Shown here: positions 7,299-16,500 of the stretch, one piece after another | Numbering within the stretch: the first letter of the stretch is position 1 | How the letters are laid out: every line of letters begins with the position of its first letter | From: a virus | Virus record (IMG/VR): IMGVR_UViG_3300050014_000823 | Span: 142,773 to 206,772 of that record | Length of the DNA: 64,000 bases | Reading direction: 5' to 3' (one strand) | Notes under the pieces: model-generated | The model's input: the letters and a program-made list of their open reading frames with translations, nothing else | Database searches by the model: none | What the model was told of the DNA's origin: nothing | Made by a program: the position numbers and the translations under genes

Positions 7299-7909
7299 TA
7301 CTTAAGAATACCCAAAGTTTTCAGTCCGGCAACACCTACACAATAGCTGTCTGACATATCGAAACACATGTCTTTCAGAGTGTTGTTCCTGGTGTAAAAC
7401 CATTCAATTTGGGGTTCTAATTTAGCAACTTTTTCCCAGATATACAACTTTTTATCTTTTAAATATTTTTCCGGGAAGCTAAGTGTCTCAACTCTTTCAC
7501 CCTTTTTCATGCTAACTCGCACTAACTCAGGACAAAACAATTTACGAGACTCGTATACACTTATTTTTGCTGGCATTATATCAAACACCTTATATAATAT
7601 GTATCTTGCAATGGCATTAAAACCAAGTAATAAAGCAGTGGTGTTGATATTCTTAGGTGTATTCGAAAGCGGTGCTTCGATAAAAACACTAACAATCTCA
7701 CCGTTCAGTTCATCTTCGATTCTCTGTTTATATGCAATACAATATTCTTTAAAGACTTCTGCTTTAATAATATCTCTATCCTCAACAACAGTATCTTTAT
7801 CGGACTTTAAAGCAAGGTGCTTGAGTTCGATTAGCTTACCCTTTTCGTCCCAAAGAGAACACCCTACATTAGTTGTTGAAACATCTAATGACCATATGTA
7901 TTTTTCCAT
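7298..7909 (-). CDS. RuvC-like Holliday junction resolvase
   Basis: 203 residues with an RNase H fold of the RuvC type: SLDVSTTNVGCSLWD (Asp 9), VFIEAPL (Glu 79) and KDMCFDMSDSYCVG (Asp 184 and 187) supply the four acidic metal ligands. Such enzymes cut four-way DNA junctions before packaging, the job done by gp49 in T4. A small ribbon-helix-helix gene lies just upstream with one base between them, and a GIY-YIG gene follows directly. The family is well supported; junction cutting is inferred. Confidence 0.82.
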   Translation of the reverse strand: MEKYIWSLDVSTTNVGCSLWDEKGKLIELKHLALKSDKDTVVEDRDIIKAEVFKEYCIAYKQRIEDELNGEIVSVFIEAPLSNTPKNINTTALLLGFNAIARYILYKVFDIMPAKISVYESRKLFCPELVRVSMKKGERVETLSFPEKYLKDKKLYIWEKVAKLEPQIEWFYTRNNTLKDMCFDMSDSYCVGVAGLKTLGILK

Positions 7910-7910
7910 A

Positions 7911-8108
7911 TTAGTTTCTTTCCTTTAAGTCGTCAATCATTTTTTGTAGACTCTTAGAGTCGTTGATATACAACTTAATAAGGTCTTCGATGACACCACC
8001 GATTTTCATGCTTTTACCTTTGCAGAGAATTTTAAATCTGTTGTGAAGTTCTCCATCGATTATGACAGATTTTGGCTTAGTTTCTTCGTCAATGTACAAT
8101 TTGCCCAT
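7911..8108 (-). CDS. Small ribbon-helix-helix (Arc/CopG-like) protein
   Basis: 65 residues. A short strand KPKSVIIDGELHNRFK is followed by two helices ending GGVIEDLIKLYIND, the pattern of Arc/MetJ/CopG DNA-binding dimers. It is first in a three-gene unit with the resolvase and the GIY-YIG gene, and could be a transcriptional regulator of this unit or of other phage genes. No binding site is evident. Confidence 0.6.
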   Translation of the reverse strand: MGKLYIDEETKPKSVIIDGELHNRFKILCKGKSMKIGGVIEDLIKLYINDSKSLQKMIDDLKERN

Positions 8109-8138
8109 ATATATTATAAATTTAAATTCGATAATTTA

Positions 8139-8148
8139 TAATAAATAC
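8139..8148 (-). promoter_or_regulatory. Late-type promoter motif (GTATTTATTA)
   Basis: About 30 nt upstream of the ribbon-helix-helix gene start at 8108. Confidence 0.45.
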
Positions 8149-8192
8149 TAAGAAACTATAAAAAAATATAAAAATTTATGATTATTTTGAAA

Positions 8193-8924
8193 TTAAAAAT
8201 CAATTGCGAATAAAACCGTCCTTGAAATTTGACCATTTTTCTCAATCGGGTCGTTGAATTTACCGATAGCTACAAGGTTTCCGTTATCATCATAGATACC
8301 AATTTCAGTCATGAAAACTGACTGACCGCCCCAAGTATTATTGTTTGACGAATTAAATTCACCAAGTGGTAATAATATCGAAAGATTTGTTGTATAGACA
8401 TCTGCATGTATTTCCGCACCGACATTTCCTAAGAAGAATGTTTCGTCACCAAAACACAATTCACTGTCTGCAGCTTGTAAATTTGACGGATAGTTTAATC
8501 CGTTAATGTTTGTATTCAGACTATATGTTGGTAGAACACTATAATTGTTTAATGCCACCTTAAATACCTGACCAGTTAATTGCTGTGGTGTTAATGGTGT
8601 TCCTGCAGTATGACCACTAATTTGACCACTTACGTCAACAATTTTCCACTTAGCAGGGTCTGGTGTAAGATTTGTAGTTGTTAAACCAGTTTGAACCAAT
8701 GCATAAAGATAATTGGCTGTATAGCCAGTGCCTGCACTAACACCTGTGTTTAAAAATTTAAAATCGTTTATCTCAGGAAATATTATACGAACTTCTTCAA
8801 TGTCGAGTACTTCGGTACTCACTTTTACTGGATGAATATAATTACAATGCACTGCAGGACTATAACCGCCTGCAACAACTGTTGGTTTTAAAAGATATGT
8901 GACAAAAATCGTATAATCAGTCAT
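8193..8924 (-). CDS. Tail or baseplate-associated structural protein
   Basis: 243 residues, low in charge and rich in Thr, Asn and Gly, as in virion proteins. The C-terminal part (MTEIGIYDDNGNLVAIGKF) has the 'IGIYD..G.L..IGK' look of phage tail-collar or fibre-attachment domains. It has its own promoter motif 13 nt upstream and heads the cluster of tail genes running to 26 kb. No exact family is recognised, and a head-fibre role is an alternative. Confidence 0.62.
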   Translation of the reverse strand: MTDYTIFVTYLLKPTVVAGGYSPAVHCNYIHPVKVSTEVLDIEEVRIIFPEINDFKFLNTGVSAGTGYTANYLYALVQTGLTTTNLTPDPAKWKIVDVSGQISGHTAGTPLTPQQLTGQVFKVALNNYSVLPTYSLNTNINGLNYPSNLQAADSELCFGDETFFLGNVGAEIHADVYTTNLSILLPLGEFNSSNNNTWGGQSVFMTEIGIYDDNGNLVAIGKFNDPIEKNGQISRTVLFAIDF

Positions 8925-8937
8925 ACTGTGTTTTTAC

Positions 8938-8946
8938 TATAAATAC
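8938..8946 (-). promoter_or_regulatory. GTATTTATA late-type promoter motif
   Basis: 13 nt upstream of the start at 8924; read in sense, GTATTTATAGTAAAA. Confidence 0.65.
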
Positions 8947-8949
8947 TCA

Positions 8950-10929
8950 TTATTCGAAAATTGCAGAGGCACAATTCTTACATATTGTCTGATATGCTAA
9001 TTCAATTTTATTCTGATGTTCTTCACTTCCCCAAAAATCCCGTAATTCCTGTGTCTTAAAACTACCAAACTTAAATTCGAACTTATAATCGTTACAACAA
9101 AGAAATGCATCGCCTGCAGCATTAATATGTATCCAGCCAATTGGTCTTCCACCAACTTCCCGACCATTACCACAACCAATTACCTTTCTGTTTAAATCGC
9201 CCTTCATCATGTATGCCTCAATTGCCCATTTATTTGACATGACATTATCCAATAGACCTGCTCTGTCAATTAATGAAGGTACACTGAAAATCTGTAAGCC
9301 AGGAAATAGTTGCCTTGCAAGTCTTTCTTGTGTTGCTAATTCTCCGTTTATTAGGTCTAAGTCAATATCTTGAGGAAAATCCGGACCTTTAGTTAGCCAA
9401 CCACCGTCTGCAACAAACGATTGTTTATTAACACCATTTACTTGTATTGAGAATGATTTATCCTGTACTTTTTCTGGCAACATTTCCATTGCATGCCTGA
9501 TATTTGCAATAAGTTTATCGAATAATTCTATGTCGAAACCTGTTCTTTTATTCCATGTCACTGCATCGAATGCGGGAATGTTAAGACAGATACCATTTAC
9601 TACATGTTTATATTTTCTTATCAAATCAATCTTCTCAGGCGTTAATGCTACTCCATTTGACAATATCATTGAGCACATGCCATATTTATCACAGATTTCC
9701 AAGAATTCTTTATAGTGAGGATAAAGCAGAATTTCGTTATAGTGAGCACTATAAAACCCGCCAAAGTTCTTAGCTACAAGTCCATCTGGTTTATTTCTTT
9801 CGTCAACCATATTCTTAATAATCTTCTCAAGCAATTCTGGACTCATTATTTCACGTCCTTCCAAAGGATTTCCAATATATTTCACCGGACAATACCAGCA
9901 CTTTGAATTACAGAAACCAAAGGGGTCTAACTGCATTTGGGTTATTTTGAATTTATCAAGTATTGTATTTTTCTTCATGGTAAAAGTATTCCCAGAAATC
10001 AGACAAGATTTTTTTGCTGTTTTACAAACTTCTTGCCAGTAAAAATATGATGCATATTTTGGAGATACTGAAAGGTCTTTTCCATATGGATATTCGTTCA
10101 TGAAATTTGACTTGAAAAACTTATCGCTTTTAGTATCATCGGTTACGCCTGCATTATGAAGTATCGTATACTTTTCAACGTCATCATAGCCGTTTGTTAC
10201 CCAACCAAAGTCCATTCTCTTATCAACAAGAGTTTCATGACCAAAATACCAGCCATTCCATAAAAAACTCCACATACCTGCGGTCCATTTCTGTATGGCA
10301 TAGTCATATTCGTTCTTTTTAATGTGCAGATGTTCTATACTACAAAAATATTCATATAGTTTTGCACTGTCCTTTTCAACCTTATCCCAGAACTCAAAAT
10401 TTGTGCCTTTCACAATATATTGAGCACCACCCGAATTACTGTTCATGAGTTTAGGAATCAACTTGTCGATACCAACAATTTCACACATTTTTTCATATAT
10501 GTGATTTCCTTTACATTGAATATAGTCGTAGTTTATGTAGAATCTCGTATCACTAATATACCAAGTGTCATTGTTCATCATTTCTTCGAAGTTCGGCTTT
10601 TTAGTAAACACAATATCAGCATCATGCAAGAATAGTACATCACCATGAATTTCAGGATGTGCCTGCATATGTTGCTTCATCATGTTAAAATAAATTGAGG
10701 GAATATAGACTTTATTCTCTCTTGTATCGTTGTAAAAGAAAAACCTCACAGGATACGTATTGACGAGTTTTTTAAATTCTTCAGGGATTACGTCATTCTC
10801 AATTGCACAGAGAATGTCCATTTGATTAGGGTCAACGCCTTTCTCTATAAAATTGTTAATTAGTACTTCGATTTGCCAAGCATAATATTTAATGGCTGGC
10901 TGTGCACAAATATATCTTAGTTGTTTCAT
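8950..10929 (-). CDS. Glycosyltransferase-radical SAM/SPASM fusion protein
   Basis: 659 residues from ATG 10929 (MKQLRYICAQPAIKYYAWQ). Residues 1-290 look like a GT-A glycosyltransferase: LFLHDADIVF holds a DxD-type metal site (Asp 103, Asp 105), and KWTAGMWSFLWNGW near 214-227 resembles acceptor-side motifs. Residues 325-585 are a radical SAM domain with the cluster motif CNSKCWYC (Cys 340, 344, 347). The C-terminus has extra cysteines (586, 611, 612, 650, 653) in a SPASM/twitch-like arrangement with GWIHINAAGDAFLCC. Radical SAM/SPASM enzymes mostly modify peptides or proteins. Lying between tail genes, it may modify tail proteins; the substrate is unknown. Confidence 0.78.
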   Translation of the reverse strand: MKQLRYICAQPAIKYYAWQIEVLINNFIEKGVDPNQMDILCAIENDVIPEEFKKLVNTYPVRFFFYNDTRENKVYIPSIYFNMMKQHMQAHPEIHGDVLFLHDADIVFTKKPNFEEMMNNDTWYISDTRFYINYDYIQCKGNHIYEKMCEIVGIDKLIPKLMNSNSGGAQYIVKGTNFEFWDKVEKDSAKLYEYFCSIEHLHIKKNEYDYAIQKWTAGMWSFLWNGWYFGHETLVDKRMDFGWVTNGYDDVEKYTILHNAGVTDDTKSDKFFKSNFMNEYPYGKDLSVSPKYASYFYWQEVCKTAKKSCLISGNTFTMKKNTILDKFKITQMQLDPFGFCNSKCWYCPVKYIGNPLEGREIMSPELLEKIIKNMVDERNKPDGLVAKNFGGFYSAHYNEILLYPHYKEFLEICDKYGMCSMILSNGVALTPEKIDLIRKYKHVVNGICLNIPAFDAVTWNKRTGFDIELFDKLIANIRHAMEMLPEKVQDKSFSIQVNGVNKQSFVADGGWLTKGPDFPQDIDLDLINGELATQERLARQLFPGLQIFSVPSLIDRAGLLDNVMSNKWAIEAYMMKGDLNRKVIGCGNGREVGGRPIGWIHINAAGDAFLCCNDYKFEFKFGSFKTQELRDFWGSEEHQNKIELAYQTICKNCASAIFE

Positions 10930-10950
10930 ATTACAAAGATACAATTATTT

Positions 10951-13491
10951 TTAATATACGCAACCACATACAACAACATACGAAGAACTGCTATCATATG
11001 AAAAACATTGTGTACACCAACTGGTTCCAGTTCCACCTATATTAATATATGTATTAATACCTGTATGTCCTTGAGGACCACTTTGATACAAAAGAATGTT
11101 ATCGTACTTCACATAATAACAACCTGTTGCAGGATTTACTGTGCAAGATTTTGAACTTGCAATTGGTGGAACACCTAATGTATAAACAACACTATCGTTA
11201 GAACACATTAAGCACATTGCACCACCAACACAATAACCTAAAACATCTGTACACGTATTAATGGTCAAGGATGGTGGTAGTGTTGTAGTGGTTGTTGTCG
11301 TAGTTGTGGTAGTAGGTGGTGTTTCTGGAACACAATTAGTAACACAATCACCATAGCACTCAGTTACACCAACACTCCAACCGTCATTGGTATGTAATAC
11401 GAATTCACTATATGAACCCGCATCACCACCGACCCAGTTTGTCCAACCAATTACATCACCATGATTAACAGGCTGTAATAATCCACCCGTATGACATGTA
11501 AATTGGTCTGAACATATTGTACATATTATGTTTGTATTACAAGTAAATTGGATACAAGAATATGCAAGTCCCGGATTTGTTGTTGATAGGTTTGCGGTGA
11601 ACTGTAAGCCAAGTGAATTTCCCGGTGCTAATACTGGTGACAAGTTAATATATCCAAATTGATTGTTTGCACTACCGCCTTGACATTGAACACATAAATA
11701 TGTTGGTGTTAATGGTGGTGCAGTAGTTGTACTTGTAGTTGTTGTCGTAGTAGTTGTACTTGTTGTTGTACTCGTTGTTGTACTTGTAGTGGTCGGCAAC
11801 GTAGTTGTACTTGTCGTAGTTGTACTTGTCGTAGTCGGCAACGTAGTTGTACTTGTCGTAGTTGTACTTGTCGTAGTCGGTGCAGCCGGTGTAGTAATTG
11901 AGAATCTATTACTTGATGAAACAGTATCAGTACCATTCCAAGTAGCATATGCCATGTAATTATACAAAGTACTTGGGGCTAATCCATTAATTGCCGTACT
12001 GAAATGATTAACACCTGCAGGAAGTGTAGTTCCCACAACCAATTTACTCCAAACACTATCTACGGCTTTCTTATAGTACATACCGTGTTCAGTAACAAGT
12101 TCTGGTGAGGTTATTTGAGCACCACCTGTACCTGCAATACTACCTGGAAATCCTTCGATTGTCAACAATGAAAATCCTGCTTCTCCAACATAACCACCAC
12201 CACCTAAAGTTGCGATGTAGTCTGGATAAGTCCAACTTCTGTTTGATTTGTATGACAAAGCAAAAAGTAATTCTTGGTCTTCGATAACAAATATTTTTAA
12301 ATCGGTGAAACACTTACCAACAGGATTGCCATATGGGTCGGCTAAGACATAATATTCTAAGTTTAGAGATTTTGTCAAACCTGTTAAAAGTAATGGTGCA
12401 CCAGTTGCTTTTAATTTCAATCCAAGCGTTTTTCCTGATGACTTATGCCACATAATTGTTGGAATATTCAACTCAGGAGTCTTTAAATAAAATCCTTCTC
12501 CATATACATTAGCGGGTGAAGGGTTGGTATAGTGAATTATACCTAATTTCTTATAAAGTGGTGCTTGATTTTGTATATACGAAACAAATCCACCAAATAT
12601 TTTACTGTTGTATTTTGTGAAAGTTCTATTATTACCTGTGAGTCCTGCAATATTATCGGTAAAAACAATTGACATGTTCCAAAATGGAAAAGCTGCAGTA
12701 TCACACTGACTATTTGTTAAAAATGACAATACACTTTCCTCAACATATTGAGTAGAATATTGATTTAAGATTGTGTCTCCGGTTAAATTCAATACGTTTG
12801 CATAAATCATTGCACCTGCTAAACCAGTTGGAGTATAACCACTGAAGTTCGGTAATTCTCTGTCAACAACAACAGTTAAATTGTTATTTGCTAATGTACC
12901 TGTCTTACTTACAACTTGATACATCAAATACGGTGTAGGTCTTGCTATATTTATTAAGTACGGTGTTGTGTCGCCATTTAAGGTCCACTTAACCAATACA
13001 AAGTCACCAATTGCTGGTTCTTGACCACTTGCACCATAAGTCGGAGATTTGCGTAACTGCAAACTGTTTCCACCTGTAACGGTGTTCATATAAACCATTG
13101 CATCGGGTTGTTTACAGTGATTGCTGTCATTTAAAAATGTTGTAGCACCACTATTAAAAAATCCTACGGGTTCTATTGGGTTTGTTACCAAATATGCAGA
13201 AGTTGGTACGCTTGGAATCACATTGTACGGATTTCCACTAATATTTCTTGGAATAAATGACAATAAACTTGGGTTAGCATCTGCAGCTCTTAATATTCTG
13301 GCATAGTATGGACTTGCTGTTGGGTCACTTGGATTATCAAGTAATACTTGACTGTTGAAAACATAATCCATTTCGCTGTCACCGATAGCAAAAGATTTAA
13401 AATTCAAATTACCCGTAGATAGTAATTCTCTACCACATGAAGTCAATTTAATGTTCAATACCACAGGGTCTTTTTTCTCAATGAATGCCAT
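10951..13491 (-). CDS. Modular tail adhesin: baseplate-like N-terminus, Fn3-like domain, poly-Thr linkers, Cys-rich domains
   Basis: 846 residues. Residues 1-430 open MAFIEKKDPVVLNIKLTSCG and resemble a tail or baseplate structural domain. A fibronectin-III-like segment covers about 440-530. Then comes a long Thr/Ser tract (about 535-590), a Cys-rich beta module to about 720, a second Thr tract, and a final Cys-rich segment. The modules are paralogous to those at 20243-23095 and 60230-60961. The order from virion anchor to spacer to tip suggests receptor binding by the C-terminus. A promoter motif lies 16 nt upstream of the start. Confidence 0.7.
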   Translation of the reverse strand: MAFIEKKDPVVLNIKLTSCGRELLSTGNLNFKSFAIGDSEMDYVFNSQVLLDNPSDPTASPYYARILRAADANPSLLSFIPRNISGNPYNVIPSVPTSAYLVTNPIEPVGFFNSGATTFLNDSNHCKQPDAMVYMNTVTGGNSLQLRKSPTYGASGQEPAIGDFVLVKWTLNGDTTPYLINIARPTPYLMYQVVSKTGTLANNNLTVVVDRELPNFSGYTPTGLAGAMIYANVLNLTGDTILNQYSTQYVEESVLSFLTNSQCDTAAFPFWNMSIVFTDNIAGLTGNNRTFTKYNSKIFGGFVSYIQNQAPLYKKLGIIHYTNPSPANVYGEGFYLKTPELNIPTIMWHKSSGKTLGLKLKATGAPLLLTGLTKSLNLEYYVLADPYGNPVGKCFTDLKIFVIEDQELLFALSYKSNRSWTYPDYIATLGGGGYVGEAGFSLLTIEGFPGSIAGTGGAQITSPELVTEHGMYYKKAVDSVWSKLVVGTTLPAGVNHFSTAINGLAPSTLYNYMAYATWNGTDTVSSSNRFSITTPAAPTTTSTTTTSTTTLPTTTSTTTTSTTTLPTTTSTTTSTTTSTTTTTTTTSTTTAPPLTPTYLCVQCQGGSANNQFGYINLSPVLAPGNSLGLQFTANLSTTNPGLAYSCIQFTCNTNIICTICSDQFTCHTGGLLQPVNHGDVIGWTNWVGGDAGSYSEFVLHTNDGWSVGVTECYGDCVTNCVPETPPTTTTTTTTTTTLPPSLTINTCTDVLGYCVGGAMCLMCSNDSVVYTLGVPPIASSKSCTVNPATGCYYVKYDNILLYQSGPQGHTGINTYINIGGTGTSWCTQCFSYDSSSSYVVVCGCVY
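11281..11321 (-). repeat. Poly-threonine linker tract (short)
   Basis: Degenerate ACN codons, seen as GTNG-type triplets on the plus strand, encode a run of Thr ahead of the last Cys-rich module of the 846-residue tail protein. Confidence 0.8.
11722..11882 (-). repeat. Thr/Ser linker minisatellite with 42-bp tandem unit
   Basis: The tract encodes repeats of LPTTTSTTTTSTTT. A 42-bp unit occurs twice, almost identically, at about 11800-11880, showing recent tandem duplication. Confidence 0.8.
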
Positions 13492-13507
13492 TTTATATGA
13501 ATTTAAT

Positions 13508-13516
13508 TATAAATAC
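13508..13516 (-). promoter_or_regulatory. GTATTTATA late-type promoter motif
   Basis: 16 nt upstream of the start at 13491. Confidence 0.65.
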
Positions 13517-13524
13517 TAATATTT

Positions 13525-16500
13525 TTAAATACTACAATCTAAAGTTGGCGTAAAATCTGTACCACTACCTTGAAGTCTATTATTGCACTTAATTGTTACT
13601 CCACCAATGTTTGCGACTACTGAAATTATTTCTACCCAGAATCCACCATCAGACGAATCACTGAAACCAGTGCTCCAAGACCAATTTCCTCTAAATCTAA
13701 TCTTAGCAATATCTGTTGCAGCTACTGTTACTGTTGTTGTTCCCGTTGCTTCTGCATAGCCTCCACTCTGTGGTGGATTTACATCACATGATACAGCATC
13801 TATCATACCAAAATTAACACCATCTGTACTCATTTCGAATTGTGCTTGTGATTGATTATAACCACCAGAATATTCGTTACCACAAGTAGCAGAAACAAAA
13901 TATTTAAATGTTATTGTAAATGTTTGAGTAGTTGCATTATCGGCAGCCATTATACCTGACTGTTGTATGTTATTAACTGAACCAAAATAAACTTGTGGTG
14001 TTGCAGGTGTAATAAATGACACTTCATTACCATAAGAAGTTCCAACGGCACTTGTCGCATATGCTCTAACATAGTATGTTGTATTTGGTGCTAAACCAGT
14101 CATACTACTAACAAATGCACCTGTTCCACTACCATCTACAGTATGTGAACCAGCAATTGTCGGACCACTTGATACACCCCAAGCAATACCACGTGCAGTC
14201 ACAGGTTGAGTACCTGCATCAGTGACATTACCACCGCCAGTTGCTGTTGTTTGTGCGATTGATGTTATTGTATTCGTTGTAACGGTTGGTGCTACTGGTG
14301 TTATCTGTGCTGTCGCTAATGTCAGAACATTTCCATAGTATTCAACACCACCAATAACCATATATGAACGATATTCATATGTTGTATTGGCAACTAAACC
14401 ATTAATAATATAACTATAAGTACTGCCAATTATTGGACCTGCAACTAATGGTGTGGTTGACCATGCGCCAGATATTCTGAATTGCATACCATACCAATTG
14501 GCTGAATTACCACCAATTACATTAATACCACCTGTTGAAATTGTTGTTTGTGTTGAAGTACCTGCAAGTGTTTCAAGACTTGGAACAATCGGAACTGCAA
14601 GTGTTGTTGCTTGCAATGTTGCACCCGATGCCGAATATATTCCAGATTGTATATATGCAAAATAATAATATAATGTATTTGGAGTTAATGGCGATGGCGA
14701 TGCCGACATAGTATAACTATTCGTAATAGGTGCACCCAATTCAAATACTTTTTGCCAAGGACCTGTTGGTGATGTACTGTATTTCACGCCATATTCGGTA
14801 ATCGTATTAAGACCAGTACTTATACTGATATTATTACCACCAAAATTATTAATGCTTCCGATTCCCGGACTACCTGCTGTTGTTTCAACAAATAGTGTTG
14901 GGTCAACTGGTGGCGGTGGAGCATTGATTTCTTGATTTATTAAGAATGTACTGCCATCATCACCCAAATAATGTACCATTGGCATACCTCTCATGTCCAT
15001 AGTCGTTGAATTACCCGAATATAAATTTACACCCCTTCTGTACATGAATTTTTGCTTGGTGAAGACCGTATTTCTTACAAGTAATCCACCCTGTTTCAAT
15101 ATTATTGTTGCTGATAGTAATTCGTCAACAAATCTCTGAAAAAACGCATTATATTTACTTAAGAACGGATAAAGATTTTCAAAAGTATAACCATTAGAAT
15201 GTAACGGGTCGTTATAAGGCAACTGACCTCTGATAAGATACTGAATATAAACATTTAAAAGTGTTGGATACCAACCACCTTTGAAGTCCGAAATAGTCTT
15301 ACGAGTTTTTGCGTTTATAAGTCTTCTCTGAATTAATTCAATAAATTCCAAGAAAGAAAGTTTACTTATGTCGCCAACACCAAAACTATCGTGAACAATT
15401 GGCGTGAAATATGCACTGCCACCAACAAGATAATATACGCTAATAACCGAACCATAGTTGATACCTCTTGGTAAAAAGATTTCAAATAGATTCATAGGAT
15501 TAATGTCATAGTCCATTCCTGGCTCTAAAGCGATACCATCGACAAGTACTTTAACATCTGAGGCACTATTTGCCTTGTAGTTCATTTTATAAACATACTT
15601 GTTAGCTGAAACGTTGAAATATATTTTACTTGTGTTAAAACTATCAACCCTCTGTACTTCACTACGTGCATTAATGTCGTTACTACCACTAACTTCCAAA
15701 TATGCAACAACAACACTTTGGTTTTGTATTGATGCAAGATATGCAATTACTTCGGGGTTCTGAATAATAATATTATTTAGACCACCAACAGAATTAGCGG
15801 GGTCAACAATATAATCGGCAACAAATTGTGGTGTACCCTTTGTCATTGCAATACCATTCATCGTCACCTGTACATCACCACGTGGATAACCCGGTAATGG
15901 AATATATGTGCCAAGTTGTGTCAATGTTGGTTTAATTCTCGCAACAATATATTGAACGGTAATACCTGTAACTGGGTGTGTGCCACCAGAATAAACAAAC
16001 GTTGCTTGTATTACGTCTCTTTGATTTCCTTGATTTATTGCACTTCCTCTAACTAAATAAATTTTATTAGTAATCTTACTATATGTATAATCATATGCGG
16101 GTACAGGCACATCAAATGGCGGTGTTGGTGCGTCATGTATTCCAGTCTCATCGTAATATTTATTTGGTGTTAATAAAATACCGTTATAACGAACCTCTAA
16201 ATATCCCCCAACCTTATTTGCATTAAACGGTAAAGTAAATTCGGTTTGTCCGCTTAATGCTGTTCCAGTTACTGGTAACGATATGTTCACGTAAGAGAAT
16301 GGCAATGTATATCCACTTGAATTGGCTGCAAAGTCTTTCTCAATGTAAGTATAAACATCATATTCAATACCACGTGCAGTATCAAGTGCAACGTCAACTT
16401 CTTTGGTATTTAAAACTAATTTGCTGTCGGCTTGATTGTATTGTGGTGTACTATAATGAATTCTTGTTGTTGCACCTGTTTGTATCCATGACTTTTTATT

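Noticed and set aside
11722-11882. CRISPR-like repeat array
   Set aside because: The units are continuous in-frame codons without spacers.
11709-11948. Gln/Arg/Leu-rich open frame overlapping the Thr linker
   Set aside because: It is a frame shadow of the ACN-codon repeat, with no domain, start signal or spacing of its own.
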